A stretch of 64,000 bases of DNA from Liolophura sinensis (taxonomy: Eukaryota > Mollusca > Polyplacophora > Chitonida > Chitonidae): the NCBI RefSeq assembly GCF_032854445.1, contig NC_088295.1:41405385-41469384 (forward strand), given 5' to 3'. A program made the position numbers and the translations under genes. Positions 1 to 10,875 of this stretch are shown here, piece by piece (the first letter of the stretch is position 1; each line of letters starts with the position of its first letter). The notes below the pieces were generated by a model. The model saw only the letters and a program-made list of their open reading frames with translations, was not told where the DNA came from and made no database searches.

Positions 1-529
1 TTTAGGACTTATGTACTATCTTTAGCTTAATAGATGTCAGTCACACTTTTTATAGCTGAAATCAAGGAAATGACTTATTTGTGCAGAAATAAGTGAAAAA
101 AATATATAAAAATGTCATTTTGATGTAAAAGCCATTTCTTTGATAAACTTGAAAATGTCTTAGACACACTTTATTGATAGAGGATGAGTTTACTTTTTAC
201 ATAGATACAGATACTGAGTGATTGTATAGAACATATTAAAATCCTTTCTGTAGATTTAGTGTAAAATTAATTTTTACTTACATGTAGTCAGAAGCTATGT
301 GATAAGATCTGAACTCATGGAACCATATTTATTACAGAATATCAGTCTTATTCAGTTGAAAGATTCAAATTGCTTTCAATTCCTTTCAAGAAAAAAGATT
401 TTTAGATTGCTCTGATGATTGTTGGAGTTTTGGGTTTGTTTTGTTTTTTCAACAAAAATATGCCACAGCGAAGAACAAAGTTGTCAGAAGACAGACTCGT
501 ACATTGATTTCTGATGCTGTCTGTTACAG
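1..529 (+). other. Intron of FDXR (3' part), no gene seen
   Basis: AT-rich sequence with no recognisable coding segment. It ends in an acceptor (TGTTACAG, AG at 528-529) directly before the first visible FDXR coding exon, so it is read as the 3' part of an intron whose upstream exon lies before the window. Confidence 0.75.
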
Positions 530-722
530 AAAACAGACATCACACAGGCCGCCATGGATGCAATTTCAAGAAGCCGAATAAGGAAAGTTTACCTGGTGGG
601 TAGGAGAGGTCCTCTCCAGGTGTCATTTACAATAAAAGAACTTAGGGAAATGATCAGATTATCTGACTGCAGGCCTGTTATGACCAAATCAGACTTTGAT
701 GGGGTACCAGAACAAATCAAAG
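530..722 (+). CDS. FDXR: FDXR coding exon (first in window)
   Basis: Starts in frame after AG at 528-529 and ends before the GTAAGC donor at 723, leaving phase 1. It reads [13 protein letters not shown] and then the conserved [18 protein letters not shown] segment of the NADP-binding domain. The ATG at 554 is internal, not the protein start. Confidence 0.93.
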
Positions 723-3700
723 GTAAGCAGCGGGAATGGTTTGTCAGGCAATGATCTGTGTGTATACTGAGCTGAAACATTTATAGATGATGACGGTCAT
801 TTTTGAACAAAAGCTTAGTTTAAAGAAGCTCCAAACTTTCTGAGGATCTTTTAAAAAGTGTTTACTTTTCAGAACTAAAGCATATGTATTCATTGTATGT
901 CTTATAGACAGTTACGATTTATTTATTTATTTTATTGTTATTTTATTTTCACATCTGTATTTTGTATGCCAGATACGCAAGAAATATTTCACTTCAAAAT
1001 TCTTCGGAAGGTTTATGGGCAGAGGAAATAGGAAAAAAGAACTGTAATTAAATAGTGCGACTGGAGCAGTTGTCCAAAATTCTCTTCAGTCTACACATGT
1101 TGATTCTTGATTAGTATAAAGTGTGCAGTTTTAGTGCATTCTAAAAATTTCATCAACCACTGATAGCTATTAGCATATAGAATATTCATGTAGGAAGGGT
1201 GCTTTGATGCTTGATGTAAATTGTGTGCCAAATTAGCATAATATCTTGCATTTCATTGAGTGATTATTGGTACTTGATAGTCAAACCTCTGAGTACAAAA
1301 ATTTGATAATCAAGCCTCAAAGAATTGATAATCAAACCTCTGAGTGGAAAGAACTGATAATCAAGCCTCCGAGTGCAAAGAATTGATATTCAAGCCTCTG
1401 AGTGCAAAGAGTGATAATCATGCCTTCGAGTGCAAAGAATAAATAATCAAGCCTCTGAGTGCAACAAATTGATAACCAAGCCTCTGAGTGCAAAAAAATG
1501 ATAATCAAGCCTCTGAGTGCAAAGAATTGATATATTTTATCGAGTGTTGAATGGCCTGCACCTTTACTGATGTTACAATTGTTGACTTAGCTAATGCTGG
1601 CAAACCATGACAGGTTTGACTGTCATGCACAGATACATATGGTAAATGATTGAAATTTTTGCTAAAAAGGTGCATTTTTCAAGGAAATTAAATGTCACAA
1701 TATTTGACATGTTCTTGCGGAGATTAAACCTACATCTTTCCAGGAGGATGTCAACCAATCTCAGAAGATCAATATAACACCTACTGCTCTTTCAGTGTGA
1801 CTTTGAGAATCAGGAGTTTATTGCCAGGAATTGAATGTTAGGTCAACTAGCGTACAGAAACTCCCTTCCATTTCTCTCACCAGAGACCCAACTACAGATG
1901 TTACCCGCTTGATATAAATAATATAACTGGCATGACTGGCAATTCCATATATAAACATACATAGACCAGGAAATGCAGACTGCTTGCAGTGTCATTACTG
2001 TAGTGGAAGAGAGTTATTTTGTCACCCTCATTACATCTGCATGTGTGTATGCTCTTATTAACTGCATAATGATAATTGTCATTATAATAATGTTCTGTTT
2101 ACGCCATCATGATGAGAGGTAAACCCAGTTATAACAGCTTAAACTTTGACCATCCTAACTACGTAACATAGTAAAATTTCTAATCAAAATGAAAGCTGTT
2201 GCAGGACTGGTAATTGGACTTTACTATATGAAGGAAGGTGCTATCTAGCGCCATGCCAATTACCATCAGATATGTAGGTATGGTAGACACATAGATGCTA
2301 AGCCATCAGAACAAGTAAAACAGATGTAAAGATGTACATTTACAACATTTACACCAAATGGAATGCACCCCCAGGCATAAAACGTCTCCATATAGTGAAT
2401 CCTATATAGATTCATTTATGCTTATAAAATTTAGAGAACTTTTTCATTTTTTTTTTGTGTGTATAGGAATTCTGTCTAAAGCGCTGTTGAACAATGTGAC
2501 TGAGGCTTTTAAGTAGGATTTTATGACTAAAAATTTATTGAGCAATTTAATCACTGGATAAGCTGTCACTGTTGTAAATTCTCTGATACTGAATATGATT
2601 GTGGTTTAAGGACAGATTGGAATTAATATAACGGTATATTAGTCCCAGGTAGAGGGTAGCCATATCTTTACTGCAGGGTCGAGTTGCAGTTGGAGCACTG
2701 TTTAGTGCAAGTAATAGGAAATGTGATTGACCTTTGATGATTTGTCCCAGTTACCCACGTTTTTATTACTGACCTTATTATTTCCCTCTATGTGTTTTAT
2801 GTGGGTCCTACATTTTGCCATGTAGGACACATTCTGCCTTCCTTGTTGGCTGTCACCATATAAGTAGAATACTCTTGAGTACTGCATAAAACACCAATCA
2901 AATAAATAAATCCGTTTTGCCTAATATTTGCTAGGAGGGTGCTATGTGCTGATGGATCCTGTACAATGAATGTAGGATGGGGTGGTTGAATGTATGAACA
3001 TGTAATGACATAACTCTATATATTAGTGTATTAACCTCATCTGAATGTTTTATTCATATGTGTATCTTATGACCAAGCACCTTCTTGTTTTGCAGGAGCC
3101 AAATGATGTTTAAATCATCATGCAGGGCCCAGTTGTTCAAAAGTGTATTAGCCAATACCAGTCTTACTGTAATTGTTCAACCTTTTCGCATGTTTGCAAA
3201 GGTGTTTATTCGAGCATGTTCTGAAGGCATTATTCTGTGTAGACTGATCAACTTATACTTTTTATGAAACCCTGAAATTGGCCAATCCAACCAATGTAGT
3301 TTTGTCTCCAAAATCTAATTCTTAATATGGATAAATTGCACTGTAAGTTGCTCTTTTATATTTGAAACGGTTGAGGAATTATGGAAAGTCATATTATATA
3401 TTTACGATTTTAACAAAATACAGCAACCAGTACAGTTACACAGAGACCAAACTGAAGACTTGGCCTACAGTCAAATTTGATGTTAAGTCTTGAGACAATT
3501 TTGAACAACCAGACACAGAAGGTTTGACAGTTACATGTACTTGGCAAAATTAAGTGATTTCCATGTCAAGTAAATTTCAGCTCGCTTTATATTGAAATGA
3601 TAAAATATTACTCCTGAGAGCAATGTAAGGTGAAATAAATAATGTCTCACACTAAGGTCAGAAATTGTGACTACATATAAAGAAATTTCTTTATTGAACA

Positions 3701-6700
3701 GATTTGGCCAGACCACGAAAGCGGCTGACGGAGCTGTTATGTAAAACTGCCCTGGAATCTCCATCAGAGCTGGATGCTAAACTATATCGTGATGCTCAGA
3801 ACGAATGGGAGTTAAAGTTTTGTCGGAGCCCGTTAGAAATGTTGCCATCTAGTGATGAAAAAAGGGTCAGTGGAATTCGATTAAGCGTGAATAAATTAGA
3901 GGTAAGTACCTAGTAAGCGGACAAATAACCAGAGTTATAACAAACGCCATTGAAACATTTCCACGCTGTTGTGCTAGAAATTTGCTGTGCTTAATACTGT
4001 GGCATTAAATTTTTTCATTGGATGATGATGTAATTTGATTTATGCGGCAACTTCAGAGTTATGATGCAGTAATTGCGTCTTTCCTATGATATACTACTTC
4101 AGTGTTCTGGCTTGTGGATGTAAAGGAGTCAGCACAGATTTATAAAGCCAAAGGACTGCAACACTAGATTAGCGGAGTCAGTTTATAGTAAGTCTACATG
4201 CCCTGTTGTTCGTTCAGTATTAAGCCCTGTGCTCTTTCTTTGTTCATTTCAGAATTGTGGTGGAATTGTGAAAGCTGTCCCATCTGGAGAGAGAGAAGAC
4301 ATCTCATGTGGACTGGTATGTATAATGTACATGTAGTACTACAGGTAATTTTGTGCTTACATCTCATGTGGACTGGAATGTATAATGTACATGTAGTACT
4401 ACAGGTAATTTTGTGCTTACATCTCATGTGGACTGGTATGTATAATGTACATGTAGTACTACAGGTAATTTTGTGCTTACATCTCATGTGGACTAGTATG
4501 TATAATGTACATGTAGTACTACAGGTAATTTTGTGTTTACATCTCATGTGGACTGGTATGTATAATGTACATGTAGTACTACAGGTAATTTTGTGCTTAC
4601 ATCTCATGTGGACTAGTATGTATAATGTACATGTAGTACTACAGGTAATTTTGTGCTTACATCTCATGTGGACTGGTATGTATAATGTACATGTAGTACT
4701 ACAGGTAATTTTGTGCTTACATCTCAAGTGGACTAGTATGTATAATGTACATGTAGTACTACAGGTAATTTTGTGCTTACATCTCATGTGGACTGGTATG
4801 TATAATGTACATGTAGTACTACAGGTAATTTTGTGCTTACATCTCATGTGGACTGGTATGTATAATGTACATGTAGTACTACAGGTAATTTTGTGCTTAC
4901 ATCTCGTGGACTGGTATGTATTTTGTACATGTAGTACTACAGGTAATTTTGTGCTTACATCTCATGTGGACTGGTATGTATAATGTACATGTAGTACTAC
5001 AGGTAATTTTGTGCTTACATCTTATGTGGACTGGTATGTATAATGTACGTGTAGTACTACAGGTAATTTTGTGCTTACATCTTATGTGGACTGGTATGTA
5101 TAATGTACATGTAGTACTAAAGGTAATTTTGTGCTTACATCTCATGTGGACTGGTATGTATAATGTACATGTAGTACTACAGGTAATTTTGTGCTTACAT
5201 CTCATGTAGACTGGTATGTATTTTGTACATGTAGTACTACAGGTAATTTTGTGCTTACATCTCATGTGGACTGGTATGTATAATGTACATGTAGTACTAC
5301 AGGTAATTTTGTGCTTACATCTCATGTGGACTGGTATGTATTTTGTACATGTAGTACTACAGGTAATTTTGTGCTTACATCTCATGTGGACTGGTATGTA
5401 TAATGTACATGTAGTACTACAGGTAATTTTGTGCTTACATCTCATGTGGACTGGTATGTATTTTGTACATGTAGTACTACAGGTAATTTTGTGCTTACAT
5501 CTCATGTGGACTGGTATGTATTTTGTACATGTAGTACTACAGGTAATTTTGTGCTTACATCTCATGTGGACTGGTATGTATAATGTACATGTAGTACTAC
5601 AGGTAATTTTGTGCTTACATCTCATGTGGACTGGTATGTATAATGTACATGTAGTACTACAGGTAATTTTGTGCTTACATCTCATGTGGACTGGTATGTA
5701 TAATGTACATGTAGTACTACAGGTAATTTTGTGCTTACATCTCATGTGGACTGGTATGTATAATGTACATGTAGTACTACAGGTAATTTTGTGCTTACAT
5801 CTCATGTGGACTGGTATGTATTTTGTACATGTAGTACTACAGGTAATTTTGTGCTTACATCTCATGTGGACTGGTATGTATAATGTACATGTAGTACTAC
5901 AGGTAATTTTGTGCTTACATCTCATGTGGACTGGTATGTATAATGTGCATGTAGTACTACAGGTAATTTTGTGCTTACATCTCATGTGGACTGATATGTA
6001 TAATGTCCCCATCAAAAGAGGGCTACTTAATTCCGGATTTTGAGAACAAATGTAATTGACAAACAACAGCCATTTTGATCTTTTATATGTTATTTCACAT
6101 CATATACTCCATACATAACTCCATATATAGCGAAACGCTTCATCAAAAATGGCCAAATGAGTTGATGTTTTTGATGAGATGTCTACACCATTTTAATCAT
6201 CATACATTGTCACTGGCTCTGTTGTTTTAAGCAATTCAGATTTATTGGGTGATAGGCTTATATCAAATTGGAAATCTGCACAAAGTAAGGAAAAACTAGT
6301 TTTTGGGAAACTGTACCACAAATTGTCTGTTGTAAATGGTTTTCTTAACATCGTGTGATTCTCTGTGAAAGCAGAATTACATGTAATTGGCTAAATATAC
6401 ATCTTTCAGCCATCAAACCATGATTGTAAACACAGAGAACTTAAAATTAAAATGTTAATTAAAATGCCAGATCATACATTTGACAATGTAAATGTTCCAG
6501 AATGTTCATTTAAATGTAACACTGTACAGTTTAACAGTGATTCATTTTTTTTTCTGGCTTTCATAGTTTCCAAGATCTGTTGTATGTTGTAGGTACTAAG
6601 AAGTATAGGATACAAAAGTATACCTGTAGATACTGATGTGCCATTTGATACAATTCGTGGTGTTGTTATCAATGATGGCGGTCGTGTTACAGATCGTCCA

Positions 6701-8444
6701 GGTAATGTGATTATGGTCTTGACATAAACTTTTGTTTCAAGTCATGTTAGTAATATATCTGCAACTAATGTTTTTCACTTGAATATTCAGGTGTTCTTCT
6801 ATTATGTGCACATGTAGACTTGTGTGATAGCAGAATTATATATACATCAGTACATGTACATAAATAGGTACTGCATCATAAGGTAGTTTGTCTGCCAGAT
6901 TCAAATTATTGAGTAGGTACAGGTTGAACTGAGTTTTATCATGACATTTTTTCTCAGCCTGTTAAAACTTCTGGCCAAAATGCAGTGTGAGATCAGTTGT
7001 TTCAATGTGTGTTTGCACTTATATGACATTGGCCAGCATTGTGGTGGGAGGAAACCACGACCATTTGCAGGTTGCTACCAGACCTTCTCACGTACGACAA
7101 GAGGCAGTCAGCATGAGCTGGACTTGAATTCGCAGCAGTTGCATTGGTGAACGGGTCATTGTGGGTCATTGTGCTCTGTCAACACACTGTAAACCATCAC
7201 GCTACGGTGGCCTGTAGGAATCCTGTAAAGAAAGTGCGGCATACTTCTGGTCATTGTGCACACTTTCCAGTTCAGTAGCTAATGATGCTTGCCATTTTGA
7301 AAATAAAATATAGTCTTAAGCAGGTTATTTATTATAAGCATTCAGCAATTTGTATGCCAGATTGTTGATAATATTTATTCATTTACTTCATTGTTATTTT
7401 ACGCCATACTCTAGAATATTTCACTTATATGATGGCAGCCAGCATTATGGTGGAAGGAAACCGGGGGGAACCCTTGACCATCTGCAGGTTGCTGGCAGAC
7501 CTTCCAGAGAGGAAGCCAGTATCAGCTGAACTTGAACTCACAGGGACTGCATTGGTGGGAGGCTCCTGAGTCTTTGTGCCACGCTGGCATGATATACCAC
7601 TTCACCCATTAAAGGTGCTGGTTGTTGATAATAGGTCCGTAACAAAGTGGTTGAAATGGCTAGAGCTATATCAGGGGAGGTCGTGGATGTAGTAGTTGAC
7701 ATGAGCTTTTCCTTATACTGTTCATGATTTATAGGTCTATACTGCAGTGGTTGGGTGCGGCGTGGCCCAGTTGGAGTTATTGTGGACACCATGACGGACG
7801 GGTTTGAGGTCGGCAAACAAGTCCTGATGGATCTCAAAACTGATCAGCTCTCATTAGATGCCAGAGCAGGAGGGACGGCAATTCTGTCATTATTACAAAA
7901 ACGAGGTACCCTAGTTGTCACAAATATTAGTAACGTTGAAAGTGGAATATTTCATTTCTTTTCCAGCCTTTTGGAAAAGTAAAGATATGAGTATGTTGTT
8001 CCTTAGATGATTTAACCATGTGAGAAAAAAGAAACTCAATATTCCTGCTAGAATTACAAATAAATTGGCTAAAATGAGCAGACCAGGTGTCCTAAATTTT
8101 AGAAAATATGGGATACATGTACAGTGAATCGCTGTGAACCAATCCTGTAGTACAGAAAAGAGTTGTTAAAAATGTTTATAAGCTGTGATGGCAGACCACA
8201 TGCTCTTGTATCAAAGAAACAGATCACCGTTGCTTATATCATGCTATATATTACACCCTAGGTCTTAATATGAAAAGGCCCTGTTTCTCATTTGATCTTA
8301 TCTTTTCTTTTAGGTGTACAAGTGGTGTCATTTGAAGACTGGGAGAAAATAGATGCTGCTGAGAAAGAACTGGGCAAGAAATCTGGAAAGGAAAGAGAAA
8401 AATTTACAGATTGTCAAGAGATGCTTCGTGTTGCTGCTTCATGA
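530..8444 (+). CDS. FDXR: NADPH:adrenodoxin (ferredoxin) reductase, mitochondrial; 3' six exons, 5' end outside window
   Basis: Flavoprotein that passes electrons from NADPH to mitochondrial ferredoxin, for steroid hydroxylation and iron-sulfur cluster or heme synthesis, in the mitochondrial matrix. Coding exons: 530-722, 3702-3901, 4253-4315, 6593-6701, 7735-7905, 8314-8444. Every junction has GT/AG ends and matching phase, and the exons total 867 nt (288 codons plus TGA). Family signatures read directly: [18 protein letters not shown] (NADP-binding part) in the first exon, [10 protein letters not shown] in the second, SIGYKS in the fourth, [17 protein letters not shown] in the fifth and [12 protein letters not shown] in the last. 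The family is about 490 residues long, so roughly 200 N-terminal residues (the FAD-binding Rossmann part) lie upstream. No frameshift or internal stop is seen, so the gene looks functional. The intron after exon 3 holds a large splice-site minisatellite. Identification rests on continuous similarity I recognise across all six exons. Confidence 0.95.
1259..1530. repeat. ~30-bp minisatellite in FDXR intron, about 9 copies
   Basis: Unit close to TGATAATCAAGCCTCTGAG plus TGCAAAGAAT, repeated with substitutions and small indels. It lies inside the intron between the first two visible FDXR exons. No coding sense is apparent. Confidence 0.85.
2785..2912 (+). mobile_element. Degenerate SINE copy (AATA-tailed family)
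   Basis: The 3' end matches the common SINE of this window (ACTCTTGAGTACTGCATAAAACACC, then AATCAAATAAATAAAT). The 5' part is strongly diverged, so the left edge is approximate. Intronic, sense to FDXR. Confidence 0.5.
3140..3275. repeat. Dispersed repeat shared with 9.26-9.33 kb
   Basis: A stretch reading GTTCTGAAGGCATTATTCTG then TGTAGACTGAT is closely matched at 9279-9320. It is an unclassified dispersed repeat in an FDXR intron. The open frame across it (3085-3267) is not credible as a gene. Confidence 0.45.
3702..3901 (+). CDS. FDXR: FDXR coding exon (second in window)
   Basis: Acceptor AG at 3700-3701, donor GTAAGT at 3902. Entry phase 1 completes a GAT codon with the last G of the previous exon; exit is phase 0. 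It encodes the [10 protein letters not shown] segment and the FCRSP...LPS stretch typical of the family. Confidence 0.93.
4253..4315 (+). CDS. FDXR: FDXR coding exon (third in window, 63 nt)
   Basis: Acceptor TTTCAG ending at 4252. Twenty-one codons ending DISCGL, phase 0 at both ends, donor GTATGT at 4316. Its last 17 nt together with this donor are the seed of the 60-bp minisatellite that follows. Confidence 0.9.
4299..6004 (+). repeat. 60-bp minisatellite (~28 units) of FDXR exon-end plus 5' splice site
   Basis: Strictly periodic 60-bp units fill the start of the FDXR intron. Each unit contains ACATCTCATGTGGACTG (the last 17 nt of the exon ending at 4315) followed by the donor-like GTATGT, and also ACTACAG/GTAATT. 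A 2-bp deletion near 4905 shifts the register. Six units read TATTTTGT instead of TATAATGT, and three carry ACTAGTATG. The last copy (about 5992) reads CTGATATG and has lost the donor GT. Because 60 is a multiple of 3, all frames stay open on both strands, giving artefactual 20-residue repeat ORFs. The array must have grown from a duplication across the exon-intron boundary. Confidence 0.95.
6593..6701 (+). CDS. FDXR: FDXR coding exon (fourth in window)
   Basis: Acceptor TTGTAG ending at 6592, donor GTAATG at 6702. Begins [13 protein letters not shown] and ends GGRVTDRP plus one base (phase 1). The SIGYKS motif is a strong family marker. It follows the minisatellite-filled intron. Confidence 0.93.
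7019..7216 (-). mobile_element. SINE copy, antisense to FDXR, 3' tail missing
   Basis: The reverse complement matches the SINE core (CCTCCCACCACAATGCTGGCC) and head region, ending near the tRNA-like part (ACGCTACGGTGGCC on the + strand). The AATA tail and its adjacent core are absent. Intronic between FDXR exons 4 and 5 of the window. Confidence 0.75.
7372..7590 (-). mobile_element. SINE copy, near full length, antisense to FDXR
   Basis: On the + strand it begins with a diverged TATTTATT tail, then TTTTACGCCATACTCTAGAA, the GCCAGCATTATGGTGG core and a head ending at the TTTGTGCCACGCTGG tRNA-like segment. Same family as the copies at 57.2 and 58.8 kb. Confidence 0.8.
7735..7905 (+). CDS. FDXR: FDXR coding exon (fifth in window)
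   Basis: Acceptor ATAG ending at 7734, donor GTACCC at 7906. Carries [15 protein letters not shown], the conserved C-terminal motif contacting the flavin/NADP site in this family, then the DTMTD segment. Phase 1 at both ends. Confidence 0.94.
8314..8444 (+). CDS. FDXR: FDXR terminal coding exon
   Basis: Acceptor CTTTTAG ending at 8313. Encodes [30 protein letters not shown] and then [10 protein letters not shown] with TGA at 8442-8444. The length and position of this C-terminus match the family. Confidence 0.94.
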
Positions 8445-8493
8445 TATTGATTCAGTCTAGGAGTGTGTTTTTTTAATTCCAAATTACCAAAGT

Positions 8494-8622
8494 GTCTTCC
8501 AGCAACCTGCAGATGGTTGTGACTTTTCCCCCGGTTTCCTCCCACCATAATGCTGGCCATCGTTGTAAAGGTGAAATAATCTCGAGTACGACGTAAAACA
8601 CCAATCAAATAAATAAATAAAT
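8494..8622 (+). mobile_element. 5'-truncated SINE with 13-bp target duplication, in FDXR 3' UTR
   Basis: Flanked by perfect direct repeats AAATTACCAAAGT (8481-8493 and 8623-8635). Core CCTCCCACCATAATGCTGGCC, then GAGTACGACGTAAAACACC and a (AATA)n tail. 5' truncation with a 3' tail and a long target duplication fits LINE-mediated target-primed retroposition. Confidence 0.93.
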
Positions 8623-8625
8623 AAA
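8608..8625 (+). terminator. Candidate FDXR poly(A) signals supplied by a SINE tail
   Basis: Four overlapping AATAAA hexamers (8608, 8612, 8616, 8620) in the SINE tail, 164 nt after the stop codon. I see no AATAAA between 8445 and 8607. Use as the real cleavage signal is inferred. Confidence 0.5.
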
Positions 8626-8871
8626 TTACCAAAGTAAAATTTTAAAATATTGAACAAAATCAGAATTGACTTTACAAGAATAGATGACAGTTTAATCTTC
8701 AAGATTTCTGTGCAAAATTAGCTATACACATTGACAATCATAACTAAATGTTAAATTTTGAAGAATGAGGGGAACTCAAACACCAGATTGAGCAAAATGA
8801 TCCTATATCCTACAAGAGGTCCAAGTGTATTGCCTTAATTAAACCATATATTAGTACACCGCTCCGGTCGA

Positions 8872-8965
8872 TTTGAGAAGGTCAACGGCATGCGGATGGT
8901 TGTGGGCTACTTACGGTTTCCGCCCACCACAATTCTGGTCAGCGTCAAATATTAAAATAAGTGAA
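8872..8965 (+). mobile_element. SINE core fragment
   Basis: GCGGATGGTTGTGGGC, then CGGTTTCCGCCCACCACAAT and TCTGGTCAGCGTC match the SINE core with scattered changes. The tail is missing. Confidence 0.55.
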
Positions 8966-9249
8966 TGTGGTAAGAGGACAGTAATTTGGAAAGTCCTCTA
9001 GATGAACATTTCAGCTGGACTGTTTATAGCATAGAGTGGCCCATTGAGTGTTCTCGTATAACTTTCTTAACCAGAATAAATCTCTTAGCAGATAACTACA
9101 GTTGTAGAGAGTAATTTGAATGAATTTTGTGTTATAATGATACATTTGTCAACACCGTCGGAAATCACACCATTTTATGCTGCTTTATTTCTGGTGAATA
9201 GTCTTATTCCATTGACAATGTTTTACCTATATTTGACGCCAGTAAGTAA

Positions 9250-9335
9250 AGTTTGATTGCGTGTGCGAAATGTTCAACCATGTTCTGAGAGCATTATTTC
9301 TATGTAGACTGATGAAATTATACTTCTTGTGGAGT
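9250..9335. repeat. Second copy of dispersed repeat (see 3.1-3.3 kb)
   Basis: GTTCTGAGAGCATTATTTCT then ATGTAGACTGATGAAATTAT parallels 3217-3262 in the same orientation. Class unknown. Confidence 0.45.
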
Positions 9336-10170
9336 CTGGATCGTCAGTTGTTTTTGTTTTCACTGGTGGTTCAAGTTGTGTTTATGATGGTTCCCATGGT
9401 AACCAGATTACCATTCCCTATACGTATTATATACATGTATACGACACCCTGTCTGACCTGCAGTTCTAGTTGTTTTGCTTCTGCAATTGTAAGTTTTCAT
9501 GGATTCACGGATACGTAAACCTGTGATGTCGTGTGCCATGACTTCAGATATTTGCTCCTTTGGTCATTTGCCATAATAACCAGATTACAAGTTTTTATGG
9601 TGTTCACTGTATAGATAGGTATGGCTGCCTCTATAAACTGCAAGTTTTAATTTTTGGTGGATACACGTATATGTATTTTTAAGGTGTAACCCGCCTAACA
9701 AGATTGTTAGTTTTCTACTGTACAAGAATATATTTCTTGTGGCGTAGGCCTATACAGAGTTCATTTACATTCTTGTTATTTTTGAGAGCCTTGTTCAAAC
9801 TGTAATTCTATTTTAATGTGATGCGTAGGTTACAGTGGAATGTGTCGTAAAATGTAAGAGTTTTATCTCTGATTGGAACATTGGGGATAAGAGTTATTCC
9901 CCTTGTACTGGCTGGGTGTTGAATAAGAGGCGAGATCGGAGTTTCAGATCGAGCTGCTGTGTTGTGATCTATGTGATGAAGGTTTAAACCTGGTCTTGAC
10001 AGTCCTGGTCCTTTTCCGGGTACATTATATATTGATACACTCGTGTCCCCATGGCTTCTGTGGTCTTTACATTTCACTATATTTACCATGTTTGCAAGAG
10101 CAATGAAAAGGGAGCTACAAAAAAAAAAAAAAAGCGGGCTTCGAGTGGAGCTGTATACATGGACCAGCAA

Positions 10171-10510
10171 CAGGCAGTCAGCGAGATGGGAATAATGTAT
10201 CATTCTGCGATTACTTGCACCTGGGACTAAAATAACAGCTAACTGTATACCAGATTGTATTTGTAGGCCAGAGCAAACTTTCAGGCCTAGTCCGAATACC
10301 TGAGGCCAAGGGCAACATATTTCGTGTTGGGTTTGTTGTACATACTGAAATATATGTTGCCCTTAACCTCAGGTTTTCGAACTAGGCTTGAAAGTTTGTT
10401 CTGGCCTATAAATACAATCTGGTATACAGTTAGCTGTTATTTTAGTCCCAGGTGCAAGTAACAGCATGTTAACTGCAAGTAACATTTTTACCATCTCGCT
10501 GTCTGTCTGT
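10171..10510. mobile_element. Foldback (MITE-like) element with ~110-150-bp inverted arms
   Basis: The arm from about 10209 (TTACTTGCACCTGGGACTAA) to 10320 (GGCAACATAT) is mirrored by 10350-10462 (ATATGTTGCC to GGTGCAAGTAA) with few differences around a ~30-bp spacer. The similarity continues outward in weaker form to GTCAGCGAGATGG at about 10176 and CCATCTCGCTGTC at 10491. No transposase is encoded. The minus-strand ORF at 9808-10203 is incidental. Confidence 0.9.
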
Positions 10511-10624
10511 TACTTATACATAGTATAGAAGATTGTGTGCAGTAATCAGCCTTGATGATTCCTTTGTCTTCATTTTTGTTATTGAATTTCAGTTTGACTG
10601 TGATGGAATGTAATTGTTTTCTAT

Positions 10625-10875
10625 AGAAAGAGTGTGCCAATGTTGTGCCTGCGGGTTCAATCCCGGCCCAGGACCAAATCGGTCAGAATTTAACAACTCC
10701 ACCTTCCAAGCTCTGTTTGGAAAAGTTGTGAAAATAAACGTTTTACTCGTTGATTATCACTGGTTCGTTCCAGTGTCTTCCACCAGTATGCCGGGCGAGT
10801 GTGTACGTCTCACGTGGGTAAGTTCGTCAAAGGTCAAAGGTTTACCCTGGGCACCCCTGTTTCTTCCACCAAACC
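10625..10875 (+). mobile_element. tRNA-headed SINE-like repeat
   Basis: Contains a B-box-like GCGGGTTCAATCCCGGCCC at about 10648, then unique-family body sequence ending CCACCAAACCGATCC. A similar head with GGGTTCAACCCC occurs at 63.6 kb. It differs from the AATA-tailed family. The 89-aa ORF here is repeat sequence. Confidence 0.5.

Noticed and set aside
4299-6004. CRISPR-like array
   Set aside because: Repeats are contiguous 60-bp units without unique spacers, and the genome is eukaryotic; it is a minisatellite.
4194-6066. Long ORFs on both strands (217, 261, 389 and 275 codons) with 20-residue repeats
   Set aside because: They are produced by the 60-bp minisatellite, whose period is a multiple of 3. 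They lie in an intron of FDXR and are open in several frames at once.
9808-10203. 131-codon minus ORF
   Set aside because: Ends inside the foldback element, includes a poly-A/poly-T run and shows no motif.
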